From: Thermodesulfobacteriota bacterium
GTDB lineage: Bacteria; Desulfobacterota; DSM-4660; Desulfatiglandales; Desulfatiglandaceae
Direction: 5' to 3'
Length of the DNA: 64,000 bases
NCBI GenBank assembly: GCA_028278625.1
Contig: JANQDY010000043.1
Coordinates: 1-64,000, forward strand
Shown one piece after another: positions 45,521-54,098 of this stretch; within the stretch, counting starts at the first letter, position 1, and each line of letters opens with the position of its first letter. The notes beneath the pieces are model-generated. The model was not told the origin of the DNA, made no database searches, and saw only the letters and a program-made list of their open reading frames with translations. Made by a program: the position numbers and the translations under genes.

Positions 45521-46237
45521 TCAAGTCATCCTGATCCAAATGTGACGTAACTCGCAAACACCAAGATCATCCACCCTCCGATGCTGAGACTTGAGTGTGC
45601 TGATCCCAATGTCCGAATCGTCGCTCAGACTCTGAAGAATATCGGAAAGACTCCAAGCCGAGGTGGGTACCGCCGCCAAGTCCCGAATCCAGTAGTTCAC
45701 CTGACTCAGCCAGTGGGGAAAGGAGCTCTCCTGAACATAGGCTATCATGGCTGCGAAGGTATGTGCAGCTCCGTGATAGCCGAATTTGAAACGCTGGATC
45801 CCCCCCGTCGTGCCGGATTCGGTATTCACGTATTCGCGTTCGTCCCGGTCTTTCCCTTTCGGCGTTGGGAGCCGCTTACACTCAATGGGAAACAGCGCGT
45901 CAAACTGGCTGTGCCTCCGGCCTTCTATGATAAGAGCAGCTGCACGAGGTTTCACCGCAAGGTCTATCTTTCTGCCTCCACGCGTTTCATCGCCAATCTC
46001 GGTTCGGAACTGGACATGGTCCCAAGTAGTTGAGTAGTGGACGGCGCTATTGAGATAGTCGCATAAGTGCTCGGTCAATATGGTTTCCGCATTTGCCCTC
46101 GGACGGTCTGGATGATCGCGCCATCCGGGAAGTTCCTTTACGATGAAACCCACAAGTTCCAGCTTTGCAGTGGAAGGCAAGTGAATATTTCGGTCGAGTC
46201 TGCCTGATCGAATGATGTTAAAATTGTCCGTCAGCAT
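45521..46237 (-). CDS. putative PD-(D/E)XK restriction endonuclease
   Basis: 238 residues. No close family is recognised, but the order RGGRKIDLAVKP... FPIECKRLPTPKG gives a D-(x)n-E-x-K pattern typical of PD-(D/E)XK nucleases, preceded by an acidic helix region. It starts at ATG 46237, 12 bp after the stop of a large DNA methyltransferase, and is clearly the same operon. The pairing suggests a restriction subunit. It could also be a non-cutting specificity or defence partner. Confidence 0.65.
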   Translation of the reverse strand: MLTDNFNIIRSGRLDRNIHLPSTAKLELVGFIVKELPGWRDHPDRPRANAETILTEHLCDYLNSAVHYSTTWDHVQFRTEIGDETRGGRKIDLAVKPRAAALIIEGRRHSQFDALFPIECKRLPTPKGKDRDEREYVNTESGTTGGIQRFKFGYHGAAHTFAAMIAYVQESSFPHWLSQVNYWIRDLAAVPTSAWSLSDILQSLSDDSDIGISTLKSQHRRVDDLGVCELRHIWIRMT

Positions 46238-46249
46238 TATCGCAAAGCC

Positions 46250-49090
46250 TCAAAATCCTTGTTCGGCCAAATCTGCCAGTGTTTCATCAGCATCCCGGAG
46301 CGCGATGGATCGCAGCCAGTATCGCAGCCGGTCCGGCTTGAGCAGGTAAATGCATGCTCCGTCGTAAAGCCGGGCAATGCGGGTTATGTTTAAGCCCCCG
46401 CCGCGTTTTTCTCTCAGTAGCGCGTCGAGTTTTCCTTTGAGTTCATCCGCACCGGTCCAATCAATTTCCCCCTCGCCGAAGACATAAGGCTGACAAATCA
46501 CGCCCGGCCAAGTGTGTTCTTTCAGAGCGCGCAGTTTGTTTCCTTTGTAAACGCCGTTAATCCGGGTGGCAAAGACTTCGTTGAACGAGGCCAAAGCGTG
46601 AACCCCCAATTCCTTCATTGCAGTAGACTTCTCGCCGAGGCGGACAAGATCGCGATAGTAGTCCACGATGTCGGCAACGAGGATTAGTTCGTGGGGGGAG
46701 AGGTCTAAATCCCAATTCTCAGGGAACGGCAGTTGCAATAAATCGTCAGAAAGAACGGCTGTAGCTTTTGAAGCAAATGTCGCTGTGCCTGACGTAGCAA
46801 TGATTGCCCGCAACACGGTCTTCTGAGACTTGAGCCACAGTGCCACCCTTTTCAAGTTCTCTTGATCTCCCGAGGCAGCTGAAATACCAAGCATGGAATG
46901 CGGATAGGTGAGATAGTTTCCGCTCCATGTTCCAAAATTGAGGTCTTCGTGCTTGTGAATCAAGAGAAGTGGAGGGGTATAGATTTCCCGGCGTCGAGGC
47001 CATTGAATAGGCCTATTGGGTACCTGATCAAATAAGGAGGAACGTAGTTCCGTATCACGAAGTACATCAGCCTCGACAAATGGCTTTCCGACTACATGCT
47101 CAGCAGGTCGTCCATCGCTGGCGTTTCCCGGAATCCACCCTTCGCCAAACTCCCACTTGGATTCAACGGCAAGTTCCTCAAGGGTGCGATAATTCTTCAA
47201 CCGATCTATGAAGCCTAGAACACGTCCTCCTCCTAACAAGTCACATCGCCACACGGCATCGTTGCTCAGGACCAGTTCCCGCGGTAACCAGTGCATGTCA
47301 TAATAATCAATGTCGAATCCCTGCTCCGCACTGGTTCGACCGTTGCGACGAAAGGTGGCGTGGAGTACTTGCCGTTTCGGTGGCGGCGCTTGAGCCTCGG
47401 CAACAACTACAACGACTTTGGTATCCGCTCCGCCTTTCTGGAAAAGACCTCGGACGGATATGAAATCAAGGATTTCACGGACATCCCAACGCTCTATGAA
47501 CCTCCGCCGAAACTGGATCGACTGCTGGTTGTATAAGAAATTGTATTGTTGGAGCATGGAGAGCACCCCACCAAGAGAAAGCATCTCCATGGATTCGTGG
47601 AGAAATAAATAAGCGAGCTGTTTGTATGACAGAACTCCGTGTTCCTTCTGGTATCGATCGTAGGCACGCTGGGCGCCTTCGGTGCCGAGCTTTGTAGCAA
47701 ACGGTGGATTTCCTGTGATTATACCGACCCGTTCCTTGATCGTTTGCTTCTCTCGAGCCTCAAAGAAGCAGCCGGTGTGGAGAGTTTTTCCCTTTAAGGG
47801 TGGAAAGAGCTTCACGCTCGATCGAATCTCCATTGGCTCCAGCGCGTCGCAGAGCGCAAGACAAAGGCTGAACGCTGCAAGCTCAACAGCGCCTTTCTCC
47901 ACATCCACGCCGCGCAGCCGCTTGGTAAGCAATCTTTTCAGGGTCGTCGGACTCGGTCGTTTCCAGTCGTTTCGAGAGCGCCAGTGGAGCACGAGTCGTT
48001 TGTACGCCTCGACGAGAAAGACCCCGGATCCGCAAGCTGGATCCAAAATGACTTCATCGTTCTCTTCCAGCCGATCCAGCCGATCCCAACTCAAGACCTC
48101 GCCAAGCATTAGGCGGACCACAAAATGCGGAGTATAGACCGCCGTCGCAGTGTCTTTGACGAAAAGCTGGTAAATGTGGCTGATAAGTTCCACCGGTAGA
48201 TCGGCAAAAGAGTATCGCTGCCACAGTGTACGCTGGCCACCAGATTCCTCCCGTCCTTCCACCAAGCGGGCATAGCGGGCGAGTTGTCTGTTTTCGAGAA
48301 GCGTATTCCGGTCCTCGTCGCAAAGGATGAATACATGACCGTTGAACCGCGCTTCCAGGTGATCGAGCAAATCTGCAAGAGCCCGACCGTCGGCAAGCAC
48401 TTGAAAAAACTCGTCTGCGCCGGGAAGAAAACGGGCAAAGAAGCCGTATTCAAAGATCCCCCGCTTTTCAAGATACGCAATAAGCACTGACAGGATGAGC
48501 AACTGTCGCCGAAGCGACTGTGGGAGTATGTTTTCGTCGTTAAGTTCCTGGTTCAGTTCCTTGACCGCATTGATAAGCGTCTTTTGTGCTGCATGGTTGC
48601 GGGATAAGAGCTGCCTACACACCGCCGGATCATCCCATAACGTTCCTGTACGGAGGCGTTCGGCGATCCACCATGGATCTGCGGCGATTTGGGAAGTGAG
48701 TTTCAACGTTTTGAAAGGCTTGAAAACGATTTCACCACGACTCTCGAAATCAGGCCGATGAGCGCAACGGAAAAGCTGAACTAAGCCGCTCGAAACACGA
48801 TAGACAAGCGGCACACCGCCCCAGCTCCAAAGTCGCTGGTGTAGTTCAGCGAAAACACGTTCCGGCCCATGTGAGTGGTAGAGGAACGCCTGCGCCACGG
48901 GTGCTTTGCCTTGGCGAGGTACTTCGAAGAAAACTGCGTCCGCCTGGTAATGCTCGGCCTTTTCCATGATCGCAACTTCTTCGGCCGGCCGATGGGTTTT
49001 AACGTATCCCTGGACGGGCACAAGGCCGTCCACGACAGCATGGTTGTCCGAAGTGCTGAAATTGATCAGCCAATTCCCAGAATTGTCCAT
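46250..49090 (-). CDS. N6-adenine DNA methyltransferase, 946 aa
   Basis: A large gamma-type methylase. The N-terminal 300 residues are not clearly assigned (a coiled or helical region with an ADAVFFEVPRQ stretch that might be a decayed nuclease motif). The catalytic core holds motif I DPACGSGVFLVEA near 350 and motif IV GNPPF near 460. The C-terminal half would carry target recognition (TPPLLLIHKHEDL; SATKAT-type contacts cannot be resolved by eye). The architecture resembles Eco57I/type IIG methylases. Start: ATG 49090. It leads a two-gene operon with a PD-(D/E)XK-like protein. Confidence 0.9.
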   Translation of the reverse strand: MDNSGNWLINFSTSDNHAVVDGLVPVQGYVKTHRPAEEVAIMEKAEHYQADAVFFEVPRQGKAPVAQAFLYHSHGPERVFAELHQRLWSWGGVPLVYRVSSGLVQLFRCAHRPDFESRGEIVFKPFKTLKLTSQIAADPWWIAERLRTGTLWDDPAVCRQLLSRNHAAQKTLINAVKELNQELNDENILPQSLRRQLLILSVLIAYLEKRGIFEYGFFARFLPGADEFFQVLADGRALADLLDHLEARFNGHVFILCDEDRNTLLENRQLARYARLVEGREESGGQRTLWQRYSFADLPVELISHIYQLFVKDTATAVYTPHFVVRLMLGEVLSWDRLDRLEENDEVILDPACGSGVFLVEAYKRLVLHWRSRNDWKRPSPTTLKRLLTKRLRGVDVEKGAVELAAFSLCLALCDALEPMEIRSSVKLFPPLKGKTLHTGCFFEAREKQTIKERVGIITGNPPFATKLGTEGAQRAYDRYQKEHGVLSYKQLAYLFLHESMEMLSLGGVLSMLQQYNFLYNQQSIQFRRRFIERWDVREILDFISVRGLFQKGGADTKVVVVVAEAQAPPPKRQVLHATFRRNGRTSAEQGFDIDYYDMHWLPRELVLSNDAVWRCDLLGGGRVLGFIDRLKNYRTLEELAVESKWEFGEGWIPGNASDGRPAEHVVGKPFVEADVLRDTELRSSLFDQVPNRPIQWPRRREIYTPPLLLIHKHEDLNFGTWSGNYLTYPHSMLGISAASGDQENLKRVALWLKSQKTVLRAIIATSGTATFASKATAVLSDDLLQLPFPENWDLDLSPHELILVADIVDYYRDLVRLGEKSTAMKELGVHALASFNEVFATRINGVYKGNKLRALKEHTWPGVICQPYVFGEGEIDWTGADELKGKLDALLREKRGGGLNITRIARLYDGACIYLLKPDRLRYWLRSIALRDADETLADLAEQGF

Positions 49091-49377
49091 TTAAACACTT
49101 TTATTCAATCAAATGATGTTGGGGCATTTTTGTCCAACTAAACGGATAAGATTGTGGCTACGCACAATCTAACCATATTCGCTATCCTTCAAAATAAAAG
49201 AACTCTTGCCTGGCTCATGACATTTATGATTATCCCAAATAAATGTCATTTGTCAAAACTTTTGACAGTATATGGAACTAAAGGACTTTGCACGACACTG
49301 AGTTTTCGTACCTGTGATCTCATGAATACGGATTCCACTATGTCAGCAGGAGTGACTCCAAACACGTTTTTAACATT

Positions 49378-49500
49378 GCTTCTAGAAAAAGTAGAGAACC
49401 GCCACAAGTGACAGAATGGCCGCCCCGCCAACAGTATCCATATTTTCCACTCCCTTTTCTCTTCCGGGACGGTCTATTTTGCCGCTATTTAAGGAACAAG
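49378..49500 (-). pseudogene. relic: C-terminal tail of a tail-anchored protein gene
   Basis: This stretch aligns by eye with the 3' part of the intact gene at 55141-55569. Shared tracts include AGAGAACCGCCA, AGAATGGCCGC, CAGTATCCATAT and CGGGACGG. The encoded end, GGAAILSLVAVLYFF-stop, parallels LLGAAILALLAVLFLL-stop of the intact gene. The upstream part is missing at this place and turns up at 51205-51345. The left flank 49091-49377 shows no gene that I can support, although similarity to the bases after the intact gene extends to about 49340. Confidence 0.75.
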
Positions 49501-49569
49501 CCTAAGATCGGTCAATCACCAACGCTCGAAAAAAGGTGTTGCCATGGAAAGTATTATCATGCTATGCTT

Positions 49570-49587
49570 TGGCTGGTCGTCCAACAA
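49570..49587. promoter_or_regulatory. TetR operator candidate in front of the TetR gene
   Basis: TGGCTGGTCGTCCAACAA matches 15 of 18 bases of the perfect inverted repeat at 50311-50328. It lies 35 bp upstream of the TetR start. Two copies of one operator at the promoters of regulator and target is the classical TetR-family layout. Confidence 0.65.
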
Positions 49588-49621
49588 AAGGTGTGGCATT
49601 CAGGCCAGGGGAGACACATGT

Positions 49622-50230
49622 ATGGCACCCGGACAAAAAGATGAAAAGGCAAGGATTATCCTGGATGCGGTCAGAGGCATTTTGGCCCGGAAGGGGTATT
49701 CCGCCACCACCATCAACCTTGTGGCAACCGAAGCCGGGGTGAGCCGGGGGCTGTTGCACTACTATTTCAGGAACAAGGAAGAAATGCTGGCCCGGGTGCT
49801 CAAAGAGAACATGCTGGCCTCCATTGCCATGATCCATCAAGTGTTCACGGATCATGATTCGGCAGAGGGATTTGCCAAAGGGATAACGGATCTGCTGAGA
49901 ACCGTGATGACCCATGATCCGGACTTTTTTCATCTTTTTTTTGAGGGGTTTTCCGTGGCCCGGCAGAGCAGTGTGGTCAAAGAAGAGCTGACCGCTTTGT
50001 ACGGACAATTCCGGATAGCCCTTGAAAGCTGCCTGATCAGGGCAAAGGATGAGAATAAAATTTCCCCGGTACTGGCGCCCCGGGCCCTTGCGGCCATTAT
50101 CACCGGGATTATGGACGGCATGGGCCTGCAGTTTCTCACAGAGGCCGACCTGTGTGCCGACAAAGCGGTCTGGGACAGTATCGAGACTGCCGTCGCGGAC
50201 CTGCTCATCACCGGGGCATCGTCTCCTTAG
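49622..50230 (+). CDS. TetR/AcrR-family transcriptional repressor
   Basis: 202 residues from ATG 49622, with GGGGAG 8 bases before. The N-terminal HTH is clear: ARIILDAVRGILARKGYSAT, then VATEAGVSRGLLHYYFRNKE. The ligand-binding domain is the usual 150 residues. It is followed after 123 bp by a hydrolase gene whose upstream region carries the better copy of the inverted repeat also found in front of this gene. It very likely represses both itself and the hydrolase until a ligand, perhaps the hydrolase substrate, is present. Confidence 0.93.
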   Translation: MAPGQKDEKARIILDAVRGILARKGYSATTINLVATEAGVSRGLLHYYFRNKEEMLARVLKENMLASIAMIHQVFTDHDSAEGFAKGITDLLRTVMTHDPDFFHLFFEGFSVARQSSVVKEELTALYGQFRIALESCLIRAKDENKISPVLAPRALAAIITGIMDGMGLQFLTEADLCADKAVWDSIETAVADLLITGASSP

Positions 50231-50310
50231 GAACTCTTTGGAGAAGAAAAAGGTGAAGGGGCCCAGGTAATTATCAGGAAAGAGAAGCGGGAGGGTTTTT
50301 ACCAACGACT

Positions 50311-50328
50311 TGGCTGGCCGTCCAGCCA
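50311..50328. promoter_or_regulatory. TetR operator candidate in front of the hydrolase gene
   Basis: TGGCTGGCCGTCCAGCCA is a perfect inverted repeat (7-bp arms, CCGT centre) 25 bp upstream of the hydrolase start. An imperfect copy lies in front of the TetR gene at 49570. Confidence 0.7.
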
Positions 50329-50353
50329 GCATCCCAATCCATAGGAGGTAGCC

Positions 50354-51196
50354 ATGGAATCACAATTTGTTCGTTTAAAAAGCGGTCTTAAAATCCACTA
50401 TCTTGCATCAGGTCCAGAGAATGCGCCCACGGTGGTCCTTGTCCATGGGTGGCCCACAAGTTCACAACTCTGGCGGCAAATCATACCCGGGCTGGCCCGA
50501 CACTTCCGGGTACTGGCCCCGGACCTGCCCGGCCACGGGCTGTCAAGCAAGCCTGAAGATGCTGTTTACGACCTTGATTTTCTTTACAGGTTCATGTGCG
50601 ATTTCTTTGACACCGTGGGACTGGAAAAAGCACACTTGGCAGTCCATGACCTGGGCGGGATGGCAGGGCTGGCCTTTGCGGTCAGGGATCCGGAACGCCT
50701 CGACCGGCTTGTGGTGATGAACACCGGACCCTACAAAGAAATCTCATTTACGTTGTCGGTGCTCTTAAAGGTCCTCGGCCAATCGTGGCTGACATGGCTT
50801 TTCCTGTGGCGGCCGGCCTTCCGGCGGTTGATGTGCCAAGGTATCTATCATAAGGAACGAATGACAGAGGAATTGTCAGAAATGTACCGGGCCACCTGGG
50901 CAGGGACATCCGCGGGACGGCGCGCCTTTTCCAGAACCATCGGCATTCCCCCGGCCCGGATGGTAGAAGCGCCTGAAAAACTGAGGGAAATCCGAATCCC
51001 CACACTGATTCTGTGGGGGACCAAGGACGGGTTTTTCAATTTCAAGGTGGCCAGGCGGCTTCACGAAGATATCAAGGATTCCGTCCTTGAAGCGGTGCCA
51101 AATGCCAGTCACTTCCTGCAGGAGGATCAACCCCAGAAAGTGTTGGACAATTTAGCCGGTTTTTTTGCGCCTGAACATCAGGGGGGAGCAGTGTGA
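50354..51196 (+). CDS. alpha/beta hydrolase with Asp nucleophile
   Basis: 280 residues. The oxyanion region is VLVHGWPTSS; the nucleophile elbow is AVHDLGGMAG, with Asp instead of Ser, as in haloalkane dehalogenases and epoxide hydrolases. The acid is in LWGTKDGFF and the catalytic His in NASHFLQED. A cap region lies in between. AGGAGG precedes ATG 50354. As the target of an adjacent TetR repressor it is likely an inducible detoxifying or catabolic enzyme. Dehalogenase versus epoxide hydrolase cannot be decided by eye. Confidence 0.88.
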   Translation: MESQFVRLKSGLKIHYLASGPENAPTVVLVHGWPTSSQLWRQIIPGLARHFRVLAPDLPGHGLSSKPEDAVYDLDFLYRFMCDFFDTVGLEKAHLAVHDLGGMAGLAFAVRDPERLDRLVVMNTGPYKEISFTLSVLLKVLGQSWLTWLFLWRPAFRRLMCQGIYHKERMTEELSEMYRATWAGTSAGRRAFSRTIGIPPARMVEAPEKLREIRIPTLILWGTKDGFFNFKVARRLHEDIKDSVLEAVPNASHFLQEDQPQKVLDNLAGFFAPEHQGGAV

Positions 51197-51204
51197 AGCC
51201 TTTT

Positions 51205-51345
51205 CCTCTATTTCGGGCACCAGGGATGCTGGTTCTTCAGGGGGCATGAAAGCCGCTTTGGGAGAGGTCGCTTTTTCGGACGCATCAGAATCGAGAAAGC
51301 TGAGAGCGTTTTAGATGCCCGGGCTGATCTCTTTTTCAGGCGGCT
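51205..51345 (-). pseudogene. relic: N-terminal half of the tail-anchored protein gene
   Basis: About 135 bp match 55355-55490 closely, including AAAGCCGCTTTGGGAGAGG and TTTTTCGGACGCATCAGAAT. The encoded segment is QPPEKEISPGI-stop-NALSFLDSDASEKA in the frame of the intact protein (QPPEKGIRLDIENALSFLDSDASEKA), so a Glu codon has become a stop. The C-terminal part of the same gene copy is at 49378-49500, on the far side of the TetR-hydrolase cassette. Confidence 0.85.
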
Positions 51346-51354
51346 GGCAGGCTT

Positions 51355-51401
51355 TGGTAAGAGCGATGATTTCCGAAAAATCCTTGACGCCCCCTTCCGT
51401 A
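51355..51401 (-). pseudogene. relic: fragment of hcp
   Basis: GATGATTTCCGAAAAATCCT and the flanking bases (about 43 of 45 identical) match 56640-56685 inside the intact hcp gene, where they code for [15 protein letters not shown]. Nothing else of hcp is visible here. The order tail-anchored gene then hcp is the same as in the intact locus. Confidence 0.7.
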
Positions 51402-51437
51402 AATCCTGGGCACGTGGGACCTGAATTGCATTTCCAA

Positions 51438-51707
51438 TCAGAATTTCAAATCGTGCCAATCGGCAAAAACAACATATTCCTTGGGAAACAACGCCAGACG
51501 ATCACCCGGATGGATGATAGAATTCTTTGGAACGGCACTGTGGTTGACCATGGCCAGTTGCACCCGTTTTTCGGGAATTTCAAATGTCTGTAAAACCTCC
51601 AGCAGTGGCACGGGATCTTCCAGATCAAATCGGATTGAATCTCCAATAACATCCACCGTCTCTTTCTTTAATGATCCGAATAAGACCAGTTCAGTATGGG
51701 CGCTCAT
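51438..51707 (-). CDS. MoaD/ThiS-like ubiquitin-fold protein without GG
   Basis: 89 residues from ATG 51707. The late motif HPGDRLALFPKEYVVFADW and the early SIRFDLEDPVPLLEVLQTF fit the MoaD/ThiS beta-grasp fold. Unlike true sulfur carriers it ends in HDLKF, not in GG, so it cannot be thiocarboxylated in the usual manner. A palindrome of the FNR/HcpR type lies 82 bp upstream of its start. Function unknown. Confidence 0.68.
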   Translation of the reverse strand: MSAHTELVLFGSLKKETVDVIGDSIRFDLEDPVPLLEVLQTFEIPEKRVQLAMVNHSAVPKNSIIHPGDRLALFPKEYVVFADWHDLKF

Positions 51708-51788
51708 GCATACCCCCCCTCAACTTCATTTATCCACTTAAAAGTCCCCTTTTTCCAATATATAAAGCATAAAAGGAACCGGAATGAA

Positions 51789-51802
51789 TTGACTTAGGTC
51801 AA
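51789..51802. promoter_or_regulatory. FNR/HcpR-like palindrome, copy 1
   Basis: TTGACTTAGGTCAA, with TTGAC and GTCAA arms around TTAG, is the exact reverse complement of the site in front of hcp (57826-57839). It is 82 bp upstream of the MoaD-like gene and also ahead of the plus-strand frameshifted gene and the Hdr-like operon. CRP/FNR-family regulators bind sites of this form. Confidence 0.6.
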
Positions 51803-51906
51803 TTACAGGCAATTCGTTTTTGGGTAGAAAGCAGGTGGGGAAGCAGGAAAAATCGGTACGGAGCAAAAACAGATCATCAGCTCCGTGTGATGAAGAGGGC
51901 AATGAA

Positions 51907-52166
51907 GTGAACCATCGAGACCGAGATGCCGGCCCAACGGATATCTCCGACGACGATATATTTGAAGCGATGAAGGATATCAGCGGCTATTTTTGGATAT
52001 TGCTCCAGGTGATTTCAAAGAGATTTATCGCCTGGCATACCGGCATGCATTCGATCGGATGGCCCATTCCGTCACAACCGGAGAGGTTTGGTTAACAATG
52101 TACCGAAACATAGAAGATATTCGGGGTTCTGGTTGTAAAAAGGACGCAACATTTGAATCCTTATGA
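51907..52166 (+). pseudogene. frameshifted gene, possible CBS-domain protein start
   Basis: From GTG 51907 the first frame reads ISDDDIFEAMKDISGY and then degrades. A shift at the T5 run 51990-51994 restores a good continuation: LDIAPGDFKEIYRLAYRHAF, then DRMAHSVTTGEV, and the frame ends at TGA 52166. The joined sequence looks like the N-terminus of CBS-domain proteins of Desulfobacterota, but no CBS domains follow. So it is a truncated and frameshifted remnant, or a sequencing error plus truncation. The rest of 51708-52328 has no supported gene. A hairpin at about 52168-52203 (CCCATT/AATGGG with inner pairs) is possible. Confidence 0.6.
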
Positions 52167-52328
52167 GGAGGACCCATTTCCCACGGGTCCGAAGGGTGGA
52201 ATGGGAAATCTTTCAATATTAAGGCTTGGACCGGGAAACGAAAGGTAATTTCTCCGAACATGGGGCTGCTTTTAAGGCCGGACCTTCAAACCCCATGCAC
52301 ATGCAGAACGGACACAGGGAGAACAACC

Positions 52329-54098
52329 ATGATTTTCAAGATAAGTCTCTGCCTTTCGCTGATTGTTTTCGGAGTGGGCCTTATTTTCAAGATCAGCACC
52401 TGGTTTCGCCATAACTTCGAGTCACCCAGGCCATTCTCAGCAGGGGAACGCATTTTTGCCGCCTTTAAAAGTATCGTCACCGCATTTTTCAGCGGCAGGG
52501 TCCTCACCCTTTTGAAAACCCTTCTGCTGGATGTTTTCTGCCAGCGGAGTATCATGCGGGAAAGCCCGATCCGATGGCTCATGCACATGTGCCTGTTTTG
52601 GGGTTTTACGCTGCTGTTGTTGATGCACGCCCTTGAGGGGATGTTCACCAGAAACCTCTTTGAGGATTACGCCTCTACACTGAACCCCTTTCTTTTCTTA
52701 AGGAATTTTCTGGCGCTTATGGTGTTTGCTGGGATCGGAATTGCCATTTACCGCCGGTTTATCCACCCACCCACCCGGCTTTTCACCAACGCCATGGATC
52801 GATATGCGTTGATCATTCTAGCGGTAATCATGGTGTCGGGGGTCTTTCTTGAAGCCGCAAAAATCGTTTCCTTTAAACGATACTCTGAAATGGTCACGGA
52901 TTATGCGGATTTTGACGAGGAAGAGGCGCAAAAAGCTCTGGAGGCCTTGTGGGTGGCGGATTACGGCGTGGTCTCCCCGAACCTCACCGGTCCTTCTGAC
53001 AGAGAGCTGCTCACGAGAGGCCAGGAATTGCACGAAATGAACTGCGCCGCCTGCCACTCCCGTCCCCAATGGGCCTTCATGAGCTACGGGGCCGCCATGC
53101 TGCTTCGGCCCGCGGCCCTCCCCCTGGATCGGGCGGGGCTTACCGATTTATTGTGGACCGTCCATTTCCTGGCATGTTTCACGGGCCTTGCCTATCTCCC
53201 TTTCAGCAGGATGTTTCACATCGTGGCAAGCCCCTTGCACCTGCTTGCAAACAGCGTTGTGGAAAAAGGCAAGTCCCATCCGGCCAATGTCATCACCTTG
53301 CAGATGATGGCCCTGGATGCCTGCACCCACTGCGGAAGCTGTACCTCCCGATGCGCCGTGTCGGTAATTTTTGAGGAAATTCCGAACCCGAACATCCTCC
53401 CGTCGGAGAAAATCGTCGCCCTCAAGGCCCTTGCCTCGGGAAGACCCATCGGTGAATACCGGATGACGGTGATTCAGGAAGGCCTCTATCTGTGCACCAA
53501 TTGCTATCGCTGCACATCGGTCTGCCCGGCGGGCATCAACCTCCAGGAACTTTGGTTCACCGTGAGAGAGGCGGTCCTGAAACGGGGATATCCCGAACTG
53601 CTTGTCCTCACGCCGTTTTCCATGTACAGGGGACTTATGGGCCCCGCTTTGGCGGAGATGGACTACCACCGTGCCCAAGAACAACCCATGGCCGGCATTG
53701 AAGTGGTTTGCACGGCGCTGTCCAAGCCGGACGACCCCATCAAACCCGTTCACATGGACTGGGATTTCAAGAAGCAATTGATCTCGTCGGCCTACGGATC
53801 GACCCTTTCATATTGCTTCACCTGTCTCACCTGCTCGGCAGCCTGTCCGGTGGTCCGGAACTACGAGAAACCCTCGGAGGCCTTGGGGATGACCCCGCAT
53901 CAGATCATTCGCGCAATGGCTCTGGGTCTCCCCGACCTGGCCTTCAGGTCCCGGATGCTCTGGTACTGTCTTGGCTGCTACCAGTGCCAGGATGTCTGCC
54001 CACAGGGGGTCCGGGTGGCGGATGTACTGTACAAACTGAAAAACCTTGCGGTGGAACGTATGAAAAACCAAAGCCGCCCAACGGGAGAGATATCATGA
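52329..54098 (+). CDS. membrane cytochrome b/c-HdrD-like Fe-S protein
   Basis: 589 residues from ATG 52329. The first 240 residues are a NarI/DsrM-like membrane unit with about five helices, and between the fourth and fifth lies a soluble loop with one c-type haem site, NCAACHSR. The C-terminal half is HdrC/HdrD-like with four CX2CX2CX3C motifs: CTHCGSCTSRC, CTNCYRCTSVCP, CFTCLTCSAACP and CLGCYQCQDVCP. It would move electrons between the quinone pool or periplasm and a cytosolic partner. The stop overlaps the start of an HdrB-like gene by 4 bp. Such fusions occur in sulfate reducers near DsrMK or Tmc-type complexes, but the haem-c insertion is unusual. Confidence 0.88.
   Translation: MIFKISLCLSLIVFGVGLIFKISTWFRHNFESPRPFSAGERIFAAFKSIVTAFFSGRVLTLLKTLLLDVFCQRSIMRESPIRWLMHMCLFWGFTLLLLMHALEGMFTRNLFEDYASTLNPFLFLRNFLALMVFAGIGIAIYRRFIHPPTRLFTNAMDRYALIILAVIMVSGVFLEAAKIVSFKRYSEMVTDYADFDEEEAQKALEALWVADYGVVSPNLTGPSDRELLTRGQELHEMNCAACHSRPQWAFMSYGAAMLLRPAALPLDRAGLTDLLWTVHFLACFTGLAYLPFSRMFHIVASPLHLLANSVVEKGKSHPANVITLQMMALDACTHCGSCTSRCAVSVIFEEIPNPNILPSEKIVALKALASGRPIGEYRMTVIQEGLYLCTNCYRCTSVCPAGINLQELWFTVREAVLKRGYPELLVLTPFSMYRGLMGPALAEMDYHRAQEQPMAGIEVVCTALSKPDDPIKPVHMDWDFKKQLISSAYGSTLSYCFTCLTCSAACPVVRNYEKPSEALGMTPHQIIRAMALGLPDLAFRSRMLWYCLGCYQCQDVCPQGVRVADVLYKLKNLAVERMKNQSRPTGEIS

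Noticed and set aside
45425..49544. Insertion sequence or integrase carrying the R-M unit
   Set aside because: No transposase, integrase, tRNA attachment site or terminal inverted repeats could be found.
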